A stretch of 64,000 nucleotides of DNA, from NCBI RefSeq assembly GCF_041431415.1, contig NZ_CP107845.1, positions 2,480,001-2,544,000 of the forward strand. The letters are read 5' to 3'. A program made the translations under genes and the position numbers. Positions within the stretch are counted from its first letter, which is position 1, and the number at the start of each line of letters is the position of its first letter. The stretch comes from Streptomyces sp. NBC_00513. Its GTDB lineage: Bacteria > Actinomycetota > Actinomycetes > Streptomycetales > Streptomycetaceae. Below, in pieces: positions 51,321-58,554 of the stretch. The notes beneath the pieces were generated by a model that saw only the letters and a list, made by a program, of their open reading frames with translations, was not told where the DNA came from and made no database searches.

Positions 51321-52340
51321 GTGAGCTACAAGGCTGAGTACATCTGGATCGACGGCACGGAGCCGACGGCCAAGCTTCGCTCCAAGACGCGGATCCTCGC
51401 CGACGGCGACGCGCTGCCGATCTGGGGCTTCGACGGATCGAGCACCAACCAGGCCGAGGGACACGCCTCCGACCGTGTGCTGCAGCCGGTGTTCTCCTGC
51501 CCGGACCCGATCCGCGGCGGGGACAACGTCCTCGTCCTGTGCGAGGTCATGAACATCGACATGACCCCCCACGAGTCGAACACGCGCGCACTGCTCCGTC
51601 CGATCGCCGAGAAGTTCGCGGGCCAGGAGCCGATCTTCGGCATCGAGCAGGAGTACACCTTCTTCGACGGCGCCCGCCCGCTCGGCTTCCCGGTCAACGG
51701 CTTCCCCGCCGCCCAGGGCGGCTACTACTGCGGCGTCGGCTCGGACGAGATCTTCGGCCGCGACATCGTCGAGAAGCACCTCGACCACTGCCTCGTGGCC
51801 GGCCTGAGCATCTCCGGCATCAACGCCGAGGTCATGCCCGGCCAGTGGGAGTTCCAGGTCGGCCCCGTCGGCCCGCTGGAGGTCTCCGACCAGCTGTGGA
51901 TCGCGCGCTGGCTGCTCTACCGCACGGCCGAGGACTTCAACGTCTCCGCGACGCTGAACCCGAAGCCGGTCAAGGGCGACTGGAACGGCGCGGGCGCCCA
52001 CACCAACTTCTCCACGAAGGCGATGCGCGAGGACTACCGCGCGATCATCTCCGCGTGCGAGTCCCTGGGCGAGGGCAGCAAGCCGCTCGACCACGTCAAG
52101 AACTACGGCGCCGGCATCGACGAGCGCCTGACGGGTCTGCACGAGACCGCCCCGTGGAACGAGTTCAGCTACGGCGTCTCCGACCGCGGCGCCTCGGTGC
52201 GCATCCCGTGGCAGGTCGAGAAGGACGGCAAGGGCTACATCGAGGACCGCCGGCCGAACGCCAACGTGGACCCGTACGTGGTGACCCGCCTCATCACGGA
52301 CACCTGCTGCACCGCGCTGGAGAAGGACGGCCTGCTCTGA
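51321..52340 (+). CDS. glnII: Glutamine synthetase type II (eukaryote-like, GlnII)
   Basis: An octameric/decameric-type GSII of 339 residues with the opening YKAEYIWIDGTEPTAKLRSK, PIWGFDGSSTNQA (Asp-Gly-Ser-Ser), IFGIEQEYTFFDG, GAGAHTNFSTKAMR and the C-terminal PNANVDPYVVT. It lacks the adenylylation Tyr loop of GlnA, so activity is controlled chiefly through transcription, consistent with the GlnR boxes. GTG with AAGGA nine bases upstream; an ATG nine bases earlier overlaps the ribosome site. Confidence 0.96.
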   Translation: MSYKAEYIWIDGTEPTAKLRSKTRILADGDALPIWGFDGSSTNQAEGHASDRVLQPVFSCPDPIRGGDNVLVLCEVMNIDMTPHESNTRALLRPIAEKFAGQEPIFGIEQEYTFFDGARPLGFPVNGFPAAQGGYYCGVGSDEIFGRDIVEKHLDHCLVAGLSISGINAEVMPGQWEFQVGPVGPLEVSDQLWIARWLLYRTAEDFNVSATLNPKPVKGDWNGAGAHTNFSTKAMREDYRAIISACESLGEGSKPLDHVKNYGAGIDERLTGLHETAPWNEFSYGVSDRGASVRIPWQVEKDGKGYIEDRRPNANVDPYVVTRLITDTCCTALEKDGLL

Positions 52341-52465
52341 GGCCCTGACCCGGCCCGATCCGCCCCCGGCCCGGCTCCGGGTCGGACCACCGCACGCACG
52401 ACGGCGCCCGCCGGCCACCAGGCCCGGCGGGCGTCGCTGTCGGTGCCCTCTGGCACGGTGTGCCC

Positions 52466-53389
52466 ATGCTCCCGATCAGAATCAGGACCGAGCGCGGCGA
52501 CACCCACGACCGCCCCTCCTCACGCACCCTGACCGAACTACTGGGACGCATCGGCGCCCCGGGCGACCGCTTCCTCATCGTCGAGCGGCGCACCTCCGAC
52601 CCGGAGGTGTTCATCCAGGTGTGGCACGAGGCGGGCGACTCCGGTGCCCGCTCCTACCAGTTGGAGTACCGCGAGGGCTCCGCCGACCGGCACTTCCAGG
52701 CGTACCTGTCAGCGCCGCAGGAGGTCGGTCGGGTGATGACCGGCTGGGCCCGGCAGGAGAAGGGCTGGGAGCTCGGCCCGGCCTGGGAGCGGCTGGAACT
52801 TCCGGTCGAGCCGGAGCCGCCGGCGCTGGAGGACTCCGTGCGCGAGCGGCTGGAGGAACGGATCCGGCTCGTCCTGCGGTGCGGCTACGACGGGATACCG
52901 GAGCTGATCGAGCAGGCCGAGGACTACCTGGTGAAGGACGGGGTCCGGCCGGTGTCCGGGCCGCAGGCCCGCGTGCTGGTGTACCGGCTCTGGCGGGAGC
53001 GGGTCGCGGAGCAGGCCACCTGGACCGGCGAGACGGATCCGGACCGACTGACCCGCGCCTTCGCGGCCCTGGACTCCGGCGGCATCACCGCCCGGGAGAA
53101 CTTCACCTGTTGCCGCAACTGCGGCCAGGGGGAGATCTGGGAGGAACGCGAGGGGGACGCGCGCGGGTTCGTCTTCTTCCACACCCAGTGCACGGAGAGC
53201 GTCGCGGTCGGCCACGATCTGCACCTGTATTACGGGGCCTTCGACGCGGGCGACGAGGAGACGGTCTCGGTGGGCCGGGAGGTGGTGGCCGCGTTGGACG
53301 CGGCGGGGCTCCGGTGGGCCTGGGACGGGTCGGCCGGGGACGCGATCCGCGTGACCGGCACGGACTGGCGAAAGCGCCTCACCGGCTGA
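52466..53389 (+). CDS. Conserved hypothetical protein with a Cys-rich C-terminal domain (DUF6891-like)
   Basis: 307 residues. The N-terminal ~100 residues form an acidic beta-rich domain; the remainder contains FTCCRNCGQGEIWEE and FFHTQC, four cysteines spaced as in a zinc site, followed by LHLYYGAFDAG. The second half resembles DUF6891 proteins of actinobacteria, whose function is unknown. ATG at 52466 with a weak ribosome site; GTG at 52460 is two codons upstream. Likely a standalone gene after glnII. Confidence 0.75.
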   Translation: MLPIRIRTERGDTHDRPSSRTLTELLGRIGAPGDRFLIVERRTSDPEVFIQVWHEAGDSGARSYQLEYREGSADRHFQAYLSAPQEVGRVMTGWARQEKGWELGPAWERLELPVEPEPPALEDSVRERLEERIRLVLRCGYDGIPELIEQAEDYLVKDGVRPVSGPQARVLVYRLWRERVAEQATWTGETDPDRLTRAFAALDSGGITARENFTCCRNCGQGEIWEEREGDARGFVFFHTQCTESVAVGHDLHLYYGAFDAGDEETVSVGREVVAALDAAGLRWAWDGSAGDAIRVTGTDWRKRLTG

Positions 53390-53504
53390 CGATTTGTCGC
53401 GATGGTGACACCTCATTCACGCCGACGTCACGGAATATGAGATTCCGATCCATAGAGTGAGACGGGGTCTGCCCGGGGCCCCGTACATCTGCTTGAATGA
53501 GGTC

Positions 53505-53633
53505 ATGGCCAGCCACTCGTACGTCTCGTACACCTCGTCAGGTCGCAGCGACCTCGAGCCGTTCTGGCCTTCCCGTCAGGATCATGATTTCGACCGGGTG
53601 TGTTGCCGCGCGAAGAACGCGCCGGCCCTCTAA
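53505..53633 (+). CDS. Candidate 42-aa leader peptide with a VCC motif
   Basis: A short frame, below usual ORF cutoffs, opens MASHSYVSYTSSGRSDLEPF and ends RVCCRAKNAPAL before TAA. GAGG lies two bases before the ATG. It sits in a 360-base gap otherwise empty of genes, 116 bases before the winged-helix gene. Two dyads precede it: GGAAT-n5-ATTCC (53432-53446) and ACGGGGTC with GGCCCCGT (53462-53484). Codon choice fits GC-rich coding DNA. It could be a cysteine-responsive leader or a genuine microprotein; this is inference. Confidence 0.5.
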   Translation: MASHSYVSYTSSGRSDLEPFWPSRQDHDFDRVCCRAKNAPAL

Positions 53634-53749
53634 AGCCTCCCGGGACCTCTCACAGACGACCTCCCCGAGGCCTTCGGTCTGCGCGGTACGACATCGACGA
53701 CGTACGCACGTCTCCTGCCGACCACTCCGCGTGAAAGAGCTGACCACTC

Positions 53750-54349
53750 ATGACGAACCCCCGTACCCTCACGTCCGCCTCCTCCGCCGCTCCCCTGACC
53801 TTCCCGCCCAGTCCGCGCCACCGACTGCGGGCCGTGGACCGGGACGAGGTGGCCCGGGTGGTGGACCTGCTCCCGCCGGGCGCCACCTGGCTGCCCGCGC
53901 CCCAGCACACCCTGCCGACCCTGCCGGGGCAGCCGCCGATGGTCGGCTACCTGGTCCTCGTACCGGCCGACCAGCAGCCGATCGCCTTCGCCCCGCACTC
54001 CGTCCCCGCCCCGACCCGCGCCGGAGCGCCCTCGGCCGGCCCGACCGCGGCGCCCGCCGCCACCGGTGACGAGCTGGTCCGGATCGACCCGGCTCAGCGC
54101 ACCGCCGAGGTCGACGGCACGGTGCTGGACCTCACGTACCTGGAGTTCGAGCTGCTGGCCCACCTGGTGGCGCACCCGCACCGGGTGCACAGCCGGGACC
54201 AGTTGGTCACCACCGTCTGGGGTTACGGGCACGTGGGCGACGGTCGCACCGTCGACGTCCACATCGCCCGACTGCGCCGCAAGCTGGGCACGGCCCACCG
54301 GGGCGCGATCCAGACCGTGCGCCGCGTGGGCTACAAGTACGCCCCCTGA
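53750..54349 (+). CDS. Winged-helix (OmpR/PhoB-type) regulator near glnII
   Basis: A 199-residue protein with a Pro/Ala-rich N-terminal half (no receiver phospho-site visible) and a C-terminal OmpR-type wing (residues ~120-199) with LTYLEFELLAHLVAHPHRV, WGYGHVGDGRTVDVHIARLRRKL and VRRVGYKY. This is the DNA-binding pattern of GlnR-like regulators. Its place two genes from glnII suggests the orthologue of streptomycete GlnRII; I state that as inference. ATG start, ribosome site AAAGAG distant. Confidence 0.8.
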   Translation: MTNPRTLTSASSAAPLTFPPSPRHRLRAVDRDEVARVVDLLPPGATWLPAPQHTLPTLPGQPPMVGYLVLVPADQQPIAFAPHSVPAPTRAGAPSAGPTAAPAATGDELVRIDPAQRTAEVDGTVLDLTYLEFELLAHLVAHPHRVHSRDQLVTTVWGYGHVGDGRTVDVHIARLRRKLGTAHRGAIQTVRRVGYKYAP

Positions 54350-54373
54350 GCCGCACGGCGGAGACCCGCCGCC

Positions 54374-54419
54374 CGACCGCGGGCCCGTACGCGCGAGGGG
54401 GAGTACGGGCCCGCGGTCG
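54374..54419. terminator. Terminator of the winged-helix gene
   Basis: A 17-bp perfect stem (54374-54390 with 54403-54419) encloses a 12-base loop. Confidence 0.8.
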
Positions 54420-54427
54420 TCGCACGT

Positions 54428-54473
54428 CCCGGTCCGGGCCCCGACCCGTCGTGGCGTCGGGGCCCGGACCGGG
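54428..54473 (-). terminator. Terminator of the PepSY gene
   Basis: An 18-bp perfect stem (54428-54445 with 54456-54473) with a 10-base loop directly abuts the end of the minus-strand gene. Confidence 0.8.
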
Positions 54474-54478
54474 CTGGG

Positions 54479-55924
54479 CTACGCCCCCGTCGCCGAGGCC
54501 GCCCGGCGGCGCGCCAGGAATCCCAGCGCGACGTCGAGCAGCAGGAACACCAGCAGGCTGATCCCGAGCATCGGCACGAACCAGCCCACCAGCGCCGTCA
54601 CCGCGGCGAGCGGCAGCAGCGTCGTCGCGGGCAACCGTCGCCAGGCGCCGCGCGGCTGCGCGCGGCCGACCGACAGCCGGCGATCCTTGGTGGGTCGGCG
54701 CATCCACCACATGCGGTAGCCCCAGAACACGAGGAACATCACCGCGACGGCGAGCGCCGCCAGCGCGACCTGGTTGGCGAGGCCGAAGGTCAGACCCATG
54801 TGCAGGTCGATGCCGAAGCGGGTCATCTTCGCGAGCAGGGGGTGGTCCGCGAAGCGCAGTTCGTCCATGACCGTGCCGTCGGCCGGGTCCACGGCGACGG
54901 CGTCCAGGTGCACCGGCACCTGCTTGTCCGTCTCCTTGACCACGTAGCCCTTGCCCCGGGCGGGCAGGGTCACGCGCAGGTCCTCGGTCACGCCGGCGGC
55001 CCTGGCCGCGGCGACGGCCTTGTCGATGCCCACGTCCGCGGTCGGCGCGGGCGGGGGCATCTCCATGCCGTCGGTCATGACGTGCCCGGCGTGTTCGTCC
55101 GCCCCGCCGGCGGCCCCGGCGCCGTCCAGCGTGGCGGTGACGGACGGGGTGGCCCCGCCCAGCCGGTCCTGGAGCTGCCCGATGTTCTCACCGGCGTACT
55201 TCGACCAGGTCAGGCCGGTCGCGGAGAGGACGACGAGGCCGGCCGCGGCCCACAGGCCCACCGTGCCGTGCCAGGACAGGGTCCGGCGACGGCCGGTGGC
55301 GGTCCGGTCCGGGAGGACGAGCCGTGCCGGGCGGGTGCGCCGGCGACCGATCCACAGGGCGAGCCCGCCCAGGGCGACCACCCAGAGCCAGCTGGCGGCC
55401 AGCTCGCTGTAGTTCCGGCCGAACTCGCCCAGCTGGAGGCTGGAGTGGAACTCGCTCAGCCAGGCCCGCAGCGGCAGCGCGTCGCCGGCGGTGGTGAGCT
55501 GCCCGCGCACGTCGGCGGTGTACGGGTCGACGAACACGGTCAGGGTCTCGCCCTCCGCGAGCCCCTTCTTCTCCATGATCACCCGGGTGGTGTCGTCGGC
55601 GTCGGGTGCGGGCCAGACGGCGGTGACCTCGCCTCCGGGCTCCGCCTCCCGGGCGGCCCGGACCTGGGCGCTCAGCGGCAGGGCGCGCTCGCCCACGCGG
55701 GGGACGGTCAGTTCGTCGGCGTAGACGATCTTCTCGGCCTGCCAGGAGGCGGCGTAGAGCAGCCCGGTGGCGGCGGCGATGAACAGCAGCGGGGCGATCA
55801 GCAGCCCGGCGTAGAAGTGCGTCCGCAGGAGCAGCGGCCGCAACGCGGCCCAGCCTCCGGCGGTGTGTCGGGGTGGCACCTCGGCGCCCCGGGCGGGGGC
55901 GTCCTGAAGCTCGTCAAGGGACAT
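54479..55924 (-). CDS. PepSY-domain membrane protein
   Basis: 481 residues with PepSY_TM layout: helix at ~35-60 (LLLRTHFYAGLLIAPLLFIA), periplasmic PepSY-like domain, a central helix (WLWVVALGGLALWIG), another at WHGTVGLWAAAGLVVLSATGL, a second PepSY-like domain and three C-terminal helices. The extracellular loop has a Met/His patch (DEHAGHVMTDGMEMPPP) suggesting copper binding. PepSY_TM proteins occur near metal or siderophore genes. Start: ATG at 55924 has AGGA six bases upstream; ATG at 55951 would add nine residues. Possibly co-transcribed with the following Met/His-rich protein gene. Confidence 0.85.
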   Translation of the reverse strand: MSLDELQDAPARGAEVPPRHTAGGWAALRPLLLRTHFYAGLLIAPLLFIAAATGLLYAASWQAEKIVYADELTVPRVGERALPLSAQVRAAREAEPGGEVTAVWPAPDADDTTRVIMEKKGLAEGETLTVFVDPYTADVRGQLTTAGDALPLRAWLSEFHSSLQLGEFGRNYSELAASWLWVVALGGLALWIGRRRTRPARLVLPDRTATGRRRTLSWHGTVGLWAAAGLVVLSATGLTWSKYAGENIGQLQDRLGGATPSVTATLDGAGAAGGADEHAGHVMTDGMEMPPPAPTADVGIDKAVAAARAAGVTEDLRVTLPARGKGYVVKETDKQVPVHLDAVAVDPADGTVMDELRFADHPLLAKMTRFGIDLHMGLTFGLANQVALAALAVAVMFLVFWGYRMWWMRRPTKDRRLSVGRAQPRGAWRRLPATTLLPLAAVTALVGWFVPMLGISLLVFLLLDVALGFLARRRAASATGA

Positions 55925-56007
55925 GTCGGTCCTAGGTGTTGGCGAAGACATGGGTGATGACCCCCAGGTCTCGCCCCTCACCGACGGGGCCGGGGAGGGT
56001 GCGCCGG

Positions 56008-56781
56008 TCAGGCGCGGGCAGGACGGCCGGGGGCCGCGGCTCGGGTGTCTCGCCGGCGCGGCGGGCCGCGGCGCACCACGGCGTGGGCGTGCAGGGCCCC
56101 GCGCAGGAAGCGCGGCCGTTCGTACGGAGGACAGTGCGCGGGCGGCGCCGGCACGAGGGCCACGCGCGTGCGGACCAGGGCGAGCGCGCGGGACAGCGGC
56201 CGGGCGGCGAGCAGCGCGGCGGCCCCGAGGGCGCCGGCGAGCCGGAACACGGCGGCCTCGCCCCACGCGAGCCACACGGCGCAGAAGAGCCCGGCCAGCA
56301 CGTGGGCGGCGATCATCCCGAGGCCGCCGTGTCCGTGCCCGGCCGTCCCCGCCAGGTCGGCGAGGTCGGCCATGCCGGCCATGTCGGCCATCTCGTGAGG
56401 TGCGGTGGTGCCGCCTCCCGCGCCCGCCGCGCCCATGTCCATGCCGGCGGTGTGGTGATGGGCGGGGGAAGTTCCGGCCGGGTCGGCGACCCTCGGCGCG
56501 TGCATCGGCATCGACGCGGGGTGGGCTCCCTGGCTTCCGGAGAACGCGAGGTGCAACATGCCCTGCGCGGCGAGGAGCCCGGCGGTGATGCCCGCGGGCC
56601 CCCGCCGTCGCCCGGCGGCGAGCCACGCGAGTGAGCAGATCACCCCGAAAGCACCAAGAAGGCCATAAAGGGGAACATCCATACCCGACATGTACGAATG
56701 CCCCACCGCACCCAAGGCGACACACACCGCCGCGAACAACGCGGCCCGTGTGGCGCGCATCGGCGCGCGAGTTTCGGACAT
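56008..56781 (-). CDS. Met/His-rich membrane protein (copper-associated?)
   Basis: 257 residues: hydrophobic helices at ~11-60 and near 180-225 enclose a central loop exceptionally rich in Met, His, Ala and Gly (SMPMHAPRV, HHHTAGMDMG, HEMADMAGMAD, GHGHGG). Such loops are typical of periplasmic copper sites. It lies 57 bases downstream-to-upstream of the PepSY gene on the same strand (this gene first), consistent with a two-gene metal module. The last ~60 residues are basic and Pro/Arg-rich. Function inferred, not demonstrated. Confidence 0.72.
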   Translation of the reverse strand: MSETRAPMRATRAALFAAVCVALGAVGHSYMSGMDVPLYGLLGAFGVICSLAWLAAGRRRGPAGITAGLLAAQGMLHLAFSGSQGAHPASMPMHAPRVADPAGTSPAHHHTAGMDMGAAGAGGGTTAPHEMADMAGMADLADLAGTAGHGHGGLGMIAAHVLAGLFCAVWLAWGEAAVFRLAGALGAAALLAARPLSRALALVRTRVALVPAPPAHCPPYERPRFLRGALHAHAVVRRGPPRRRDTRAAAPGRPARA

Positions 56782-56846
56782 GTCCAGGTCATGCTCCCAC
56801 GAGGCCCGGTGCCGGCCTCGACGGGGCCGTGTCCGATCATGTTCGA

Positions 56847-57476
56847 GTGAATCCACTGCCCTGGTCCCGGCCGCTTCCTCCCGGCTCCGTCGCCGTCGCC
56901 TACACCGGCGGGGTCCAGCTCGGGGCCCACGTCATGGAACGCCTGGCCCCGTACGAGCGGGAACGGGTGCTGCGCGGCTGCTCGACCAACGTCGACAACC
57001 TCGACGCCGGCCACTGGGGGACGTTGCTGAGCAGTGCCCTCGTCGTCGAGGAGCCGATGCCGCTGCCCTACGCGCTCCTGCTGGTGGCCGCGCTCGGCTA
57101 CACGGAGTACGCGTACGGGGCGTGGTGGACGGCCGCGGCCTTCCTCTTCGGGCACGCCTGCGCCACCCTGCTCGTCCACACCGTGCTGCGGCGCACCGCG
57201 GACACCGAGACCCGGCGTGCGCTGGACGTGGGCACGAGCTACGGGCTGAACACGGTGCTCGGCGTCCTGACCTCCGCGCTGCCGCGCGGGACGGTGCGGG
57301 GCGTGGCCCGGGTCGGCCTGTTGGCGCTCGCCGCGGCGCCGGTGCTGAGGCGCGGGCGGACGTTCACCGATGTCGGTCACCTGGTGGCCCTGGGCGTGGG
57401 GGTCGGCCTCTCGCTGGCGGCCGATCGTCTCTCCGGGGCGAGGCCGCGCGGGAACGTCCTCGCGCGAACCGGGTGA
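56847..57476 (+). CDS. Rhomboid-like membrane protein
   Basis: A 209-residue protein with about six helices and the rhomboid-fold features HWGTLLSSALVVEEP and the SYGLNTVLGVL helix. The catalytic GxSG serine of active rhomboids is not obvious, so it may be a pseudoprotease of the actinobacterial rhomboid-like class. GTG start; divergent from the Met/His-rich gene with only 65 bases between. Confidence 0.75.
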   Translation: MNPLPWSRPLPPGSVAVAYTGGVQLGAHVMERLAPYERERVLRGCSTNVDNLDAGHWGTLLSSALVVEEPMPLPYALLLVAALGYTEYAYGAWWTAAAFLFGHACATLLVHTVLRRTADTETRRALDVGTSYGLNTVLGVLTSALPRGTVRGVARVGLLALAAAPVLRRGRTFTDVGHLVALGVGVGLSLAADRLSGARPRGNVLARTG

Positions 57477-57483
57477 CCCGCCC

Positions 57484-57559
57484 CGCCCCCTCCTCTCGCC
57501 CCCTCCTCTCGCCCCCACCCGACCCGTCCCATCCGTCCCATCCGTCCGACCCGTCCGAT
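57484..57559. repeat. 13-bp x2 and 9-bp x4 tandem repeats, pyrimidine-rich
   Basis: CCCCCTCCTCTCG occurs twice back to back (57484-57509), then GTCCCATCC, GTCCCATCC, GTCCGACCC and GTCCGATCC in series (57524-57559). The + strand is almost pure C/T. They lie directly upstream of the phosphatase start. Confidence 0.8.
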
Positions 57560-57583
57560 CCGCACAGTGCTGGAGCCGCCACG

Positions 57584-58384
57584 ATGACCGCCACTCCGTC
57601 CACCACCGTCGCCAACCTGCGCGACCTCGGCGGCACCCCGCTCTCAGGCGGCCGCACCGTACGCCGCGGGCTCGTCCTGCGCTCGGGTCAGCTCGACCGG
57701 CTCGACCTCGACGCCGACCCGACGGTGGCCGCGCTGGGAATCCGTACGGTCATCGACTTCCGCAGCGACGCCGAGCGGGCCGACCACCCCGACCGGCTGC
57801 CGGCCGGGGCGCGCCTGCTGGTCAGCGACGTACTGGCGGACAAGATGCGGGCCGGGGTGGGCGGCGTGCCCGCCGCCGCGCAGCTCAAGGACCTGCTGTC
57901 CGATCCGGCCGTGGCCGAGGAGCACCTCGGCGGGGGCAAGGCGCAGGCCATCTTCGCCGAGGTGTACCGGTCGTTCGTGGTCTCCGCGTCCGCGCAGGCG
58001 GCGTACCGGCTGCTGCTCACCGAGGCCGCCGACCCGCAGGCGGGCCCGCTGCTGTTCCACTGCACGGCCGGCAAGGACCGTACGGGCTGGGGCGCGACCG
58101 TCATCCTGTCGCTGCTCGGCGCCGACGAGGAGACCTTGATGGAGGAGTACCTCTCGGTCAATCCCGCGGTGAAGCGGGCCTTCGCGCGGATGATCGAGGG
58201 CTTCACGGCGGCCGGCGGGGACCCGGACATCGCGCTGGCCCTGATCGGGGTGTTCCCCTCCTACCTGGAGACGGCCCTGCGGGAGGTCGGGACGCGGTAC
58301 GGCTCGATGGAGAAGTACGTGCGCGAGGGCCTCGGCGTCCCCGACGAGACCGTCGAGGCCTTGCGGGCCCGCCTCATCGCCTGA
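57584..58384 (+). CDS. Tyrosine-protein phosphatase (Y_phosphatase3 / DSP-like)
   Basis: A 266-residue phosphatase with N-terminal NLRDLGG and the catalytic loop HCTAGKDRTGWG (Cys nucleophile and Arg), as in PtpB-type tyrosine/phosphoinositide phosphatases. No signal peptide. A TGGAG lies upstream of the ATG. Its 3' end is duplicated just past the stop codon. Confidence 0.9.
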   Translation: MTATPSTTVANLRDLGGTPLSGGRTVRRGLVLRSGQLDRLDLDADPTVAALGIRTVIDFRSDAERADHPDRLPAGARLLVSDVLADKMRAGVGGVPAAAQLKDLLSDPAVAEEHLGGGKAQAIFAEVYRSFVVSASAQAAYRLLLTEAADPQAGPLLFHCTAGKDRTGWGATVILSLLGADEETLMEEYLSVNPAVKRAFARMIEGFTAAGGDPDIALALIGVFPSYLETALREVGTRYGSMEKYVREGLGVPDETVEALRARLIA

Positions 58385-58426
58385 GCCGCCGCGACGCCGA
58401 GGGCCCGCCTCATCGCCTGGGCCGCC
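58365..58426 (+). repeat. 26-bp duplicated gene end
   Basis: The last codons of the phosphatase gene and its stop (58365-58390) recur at 58401-58426 with one base changed, which turns the TGA into TGG. The copies are 36 bases apart. Confidence 0.8.
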
Positions 58427-58554
58427 TCGGCCGACACTCGGCGGGAACGATTCGTCGGGGGCGCCCGGCAGGGCCTCGCGCACCCCGGCGCGCGGGCCCG
58501 AACGGGTGCCCCGGCGACGGGTGACCATCGGACGATTCGCTCGTTCTGCTGAAC

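Noticed and set aside
53497..54069. Alternative + frame through the leader region and the winged-helix gene
   Set aside because: It is basic low-complexity sequence out of frame with the clear winged-helix domain.
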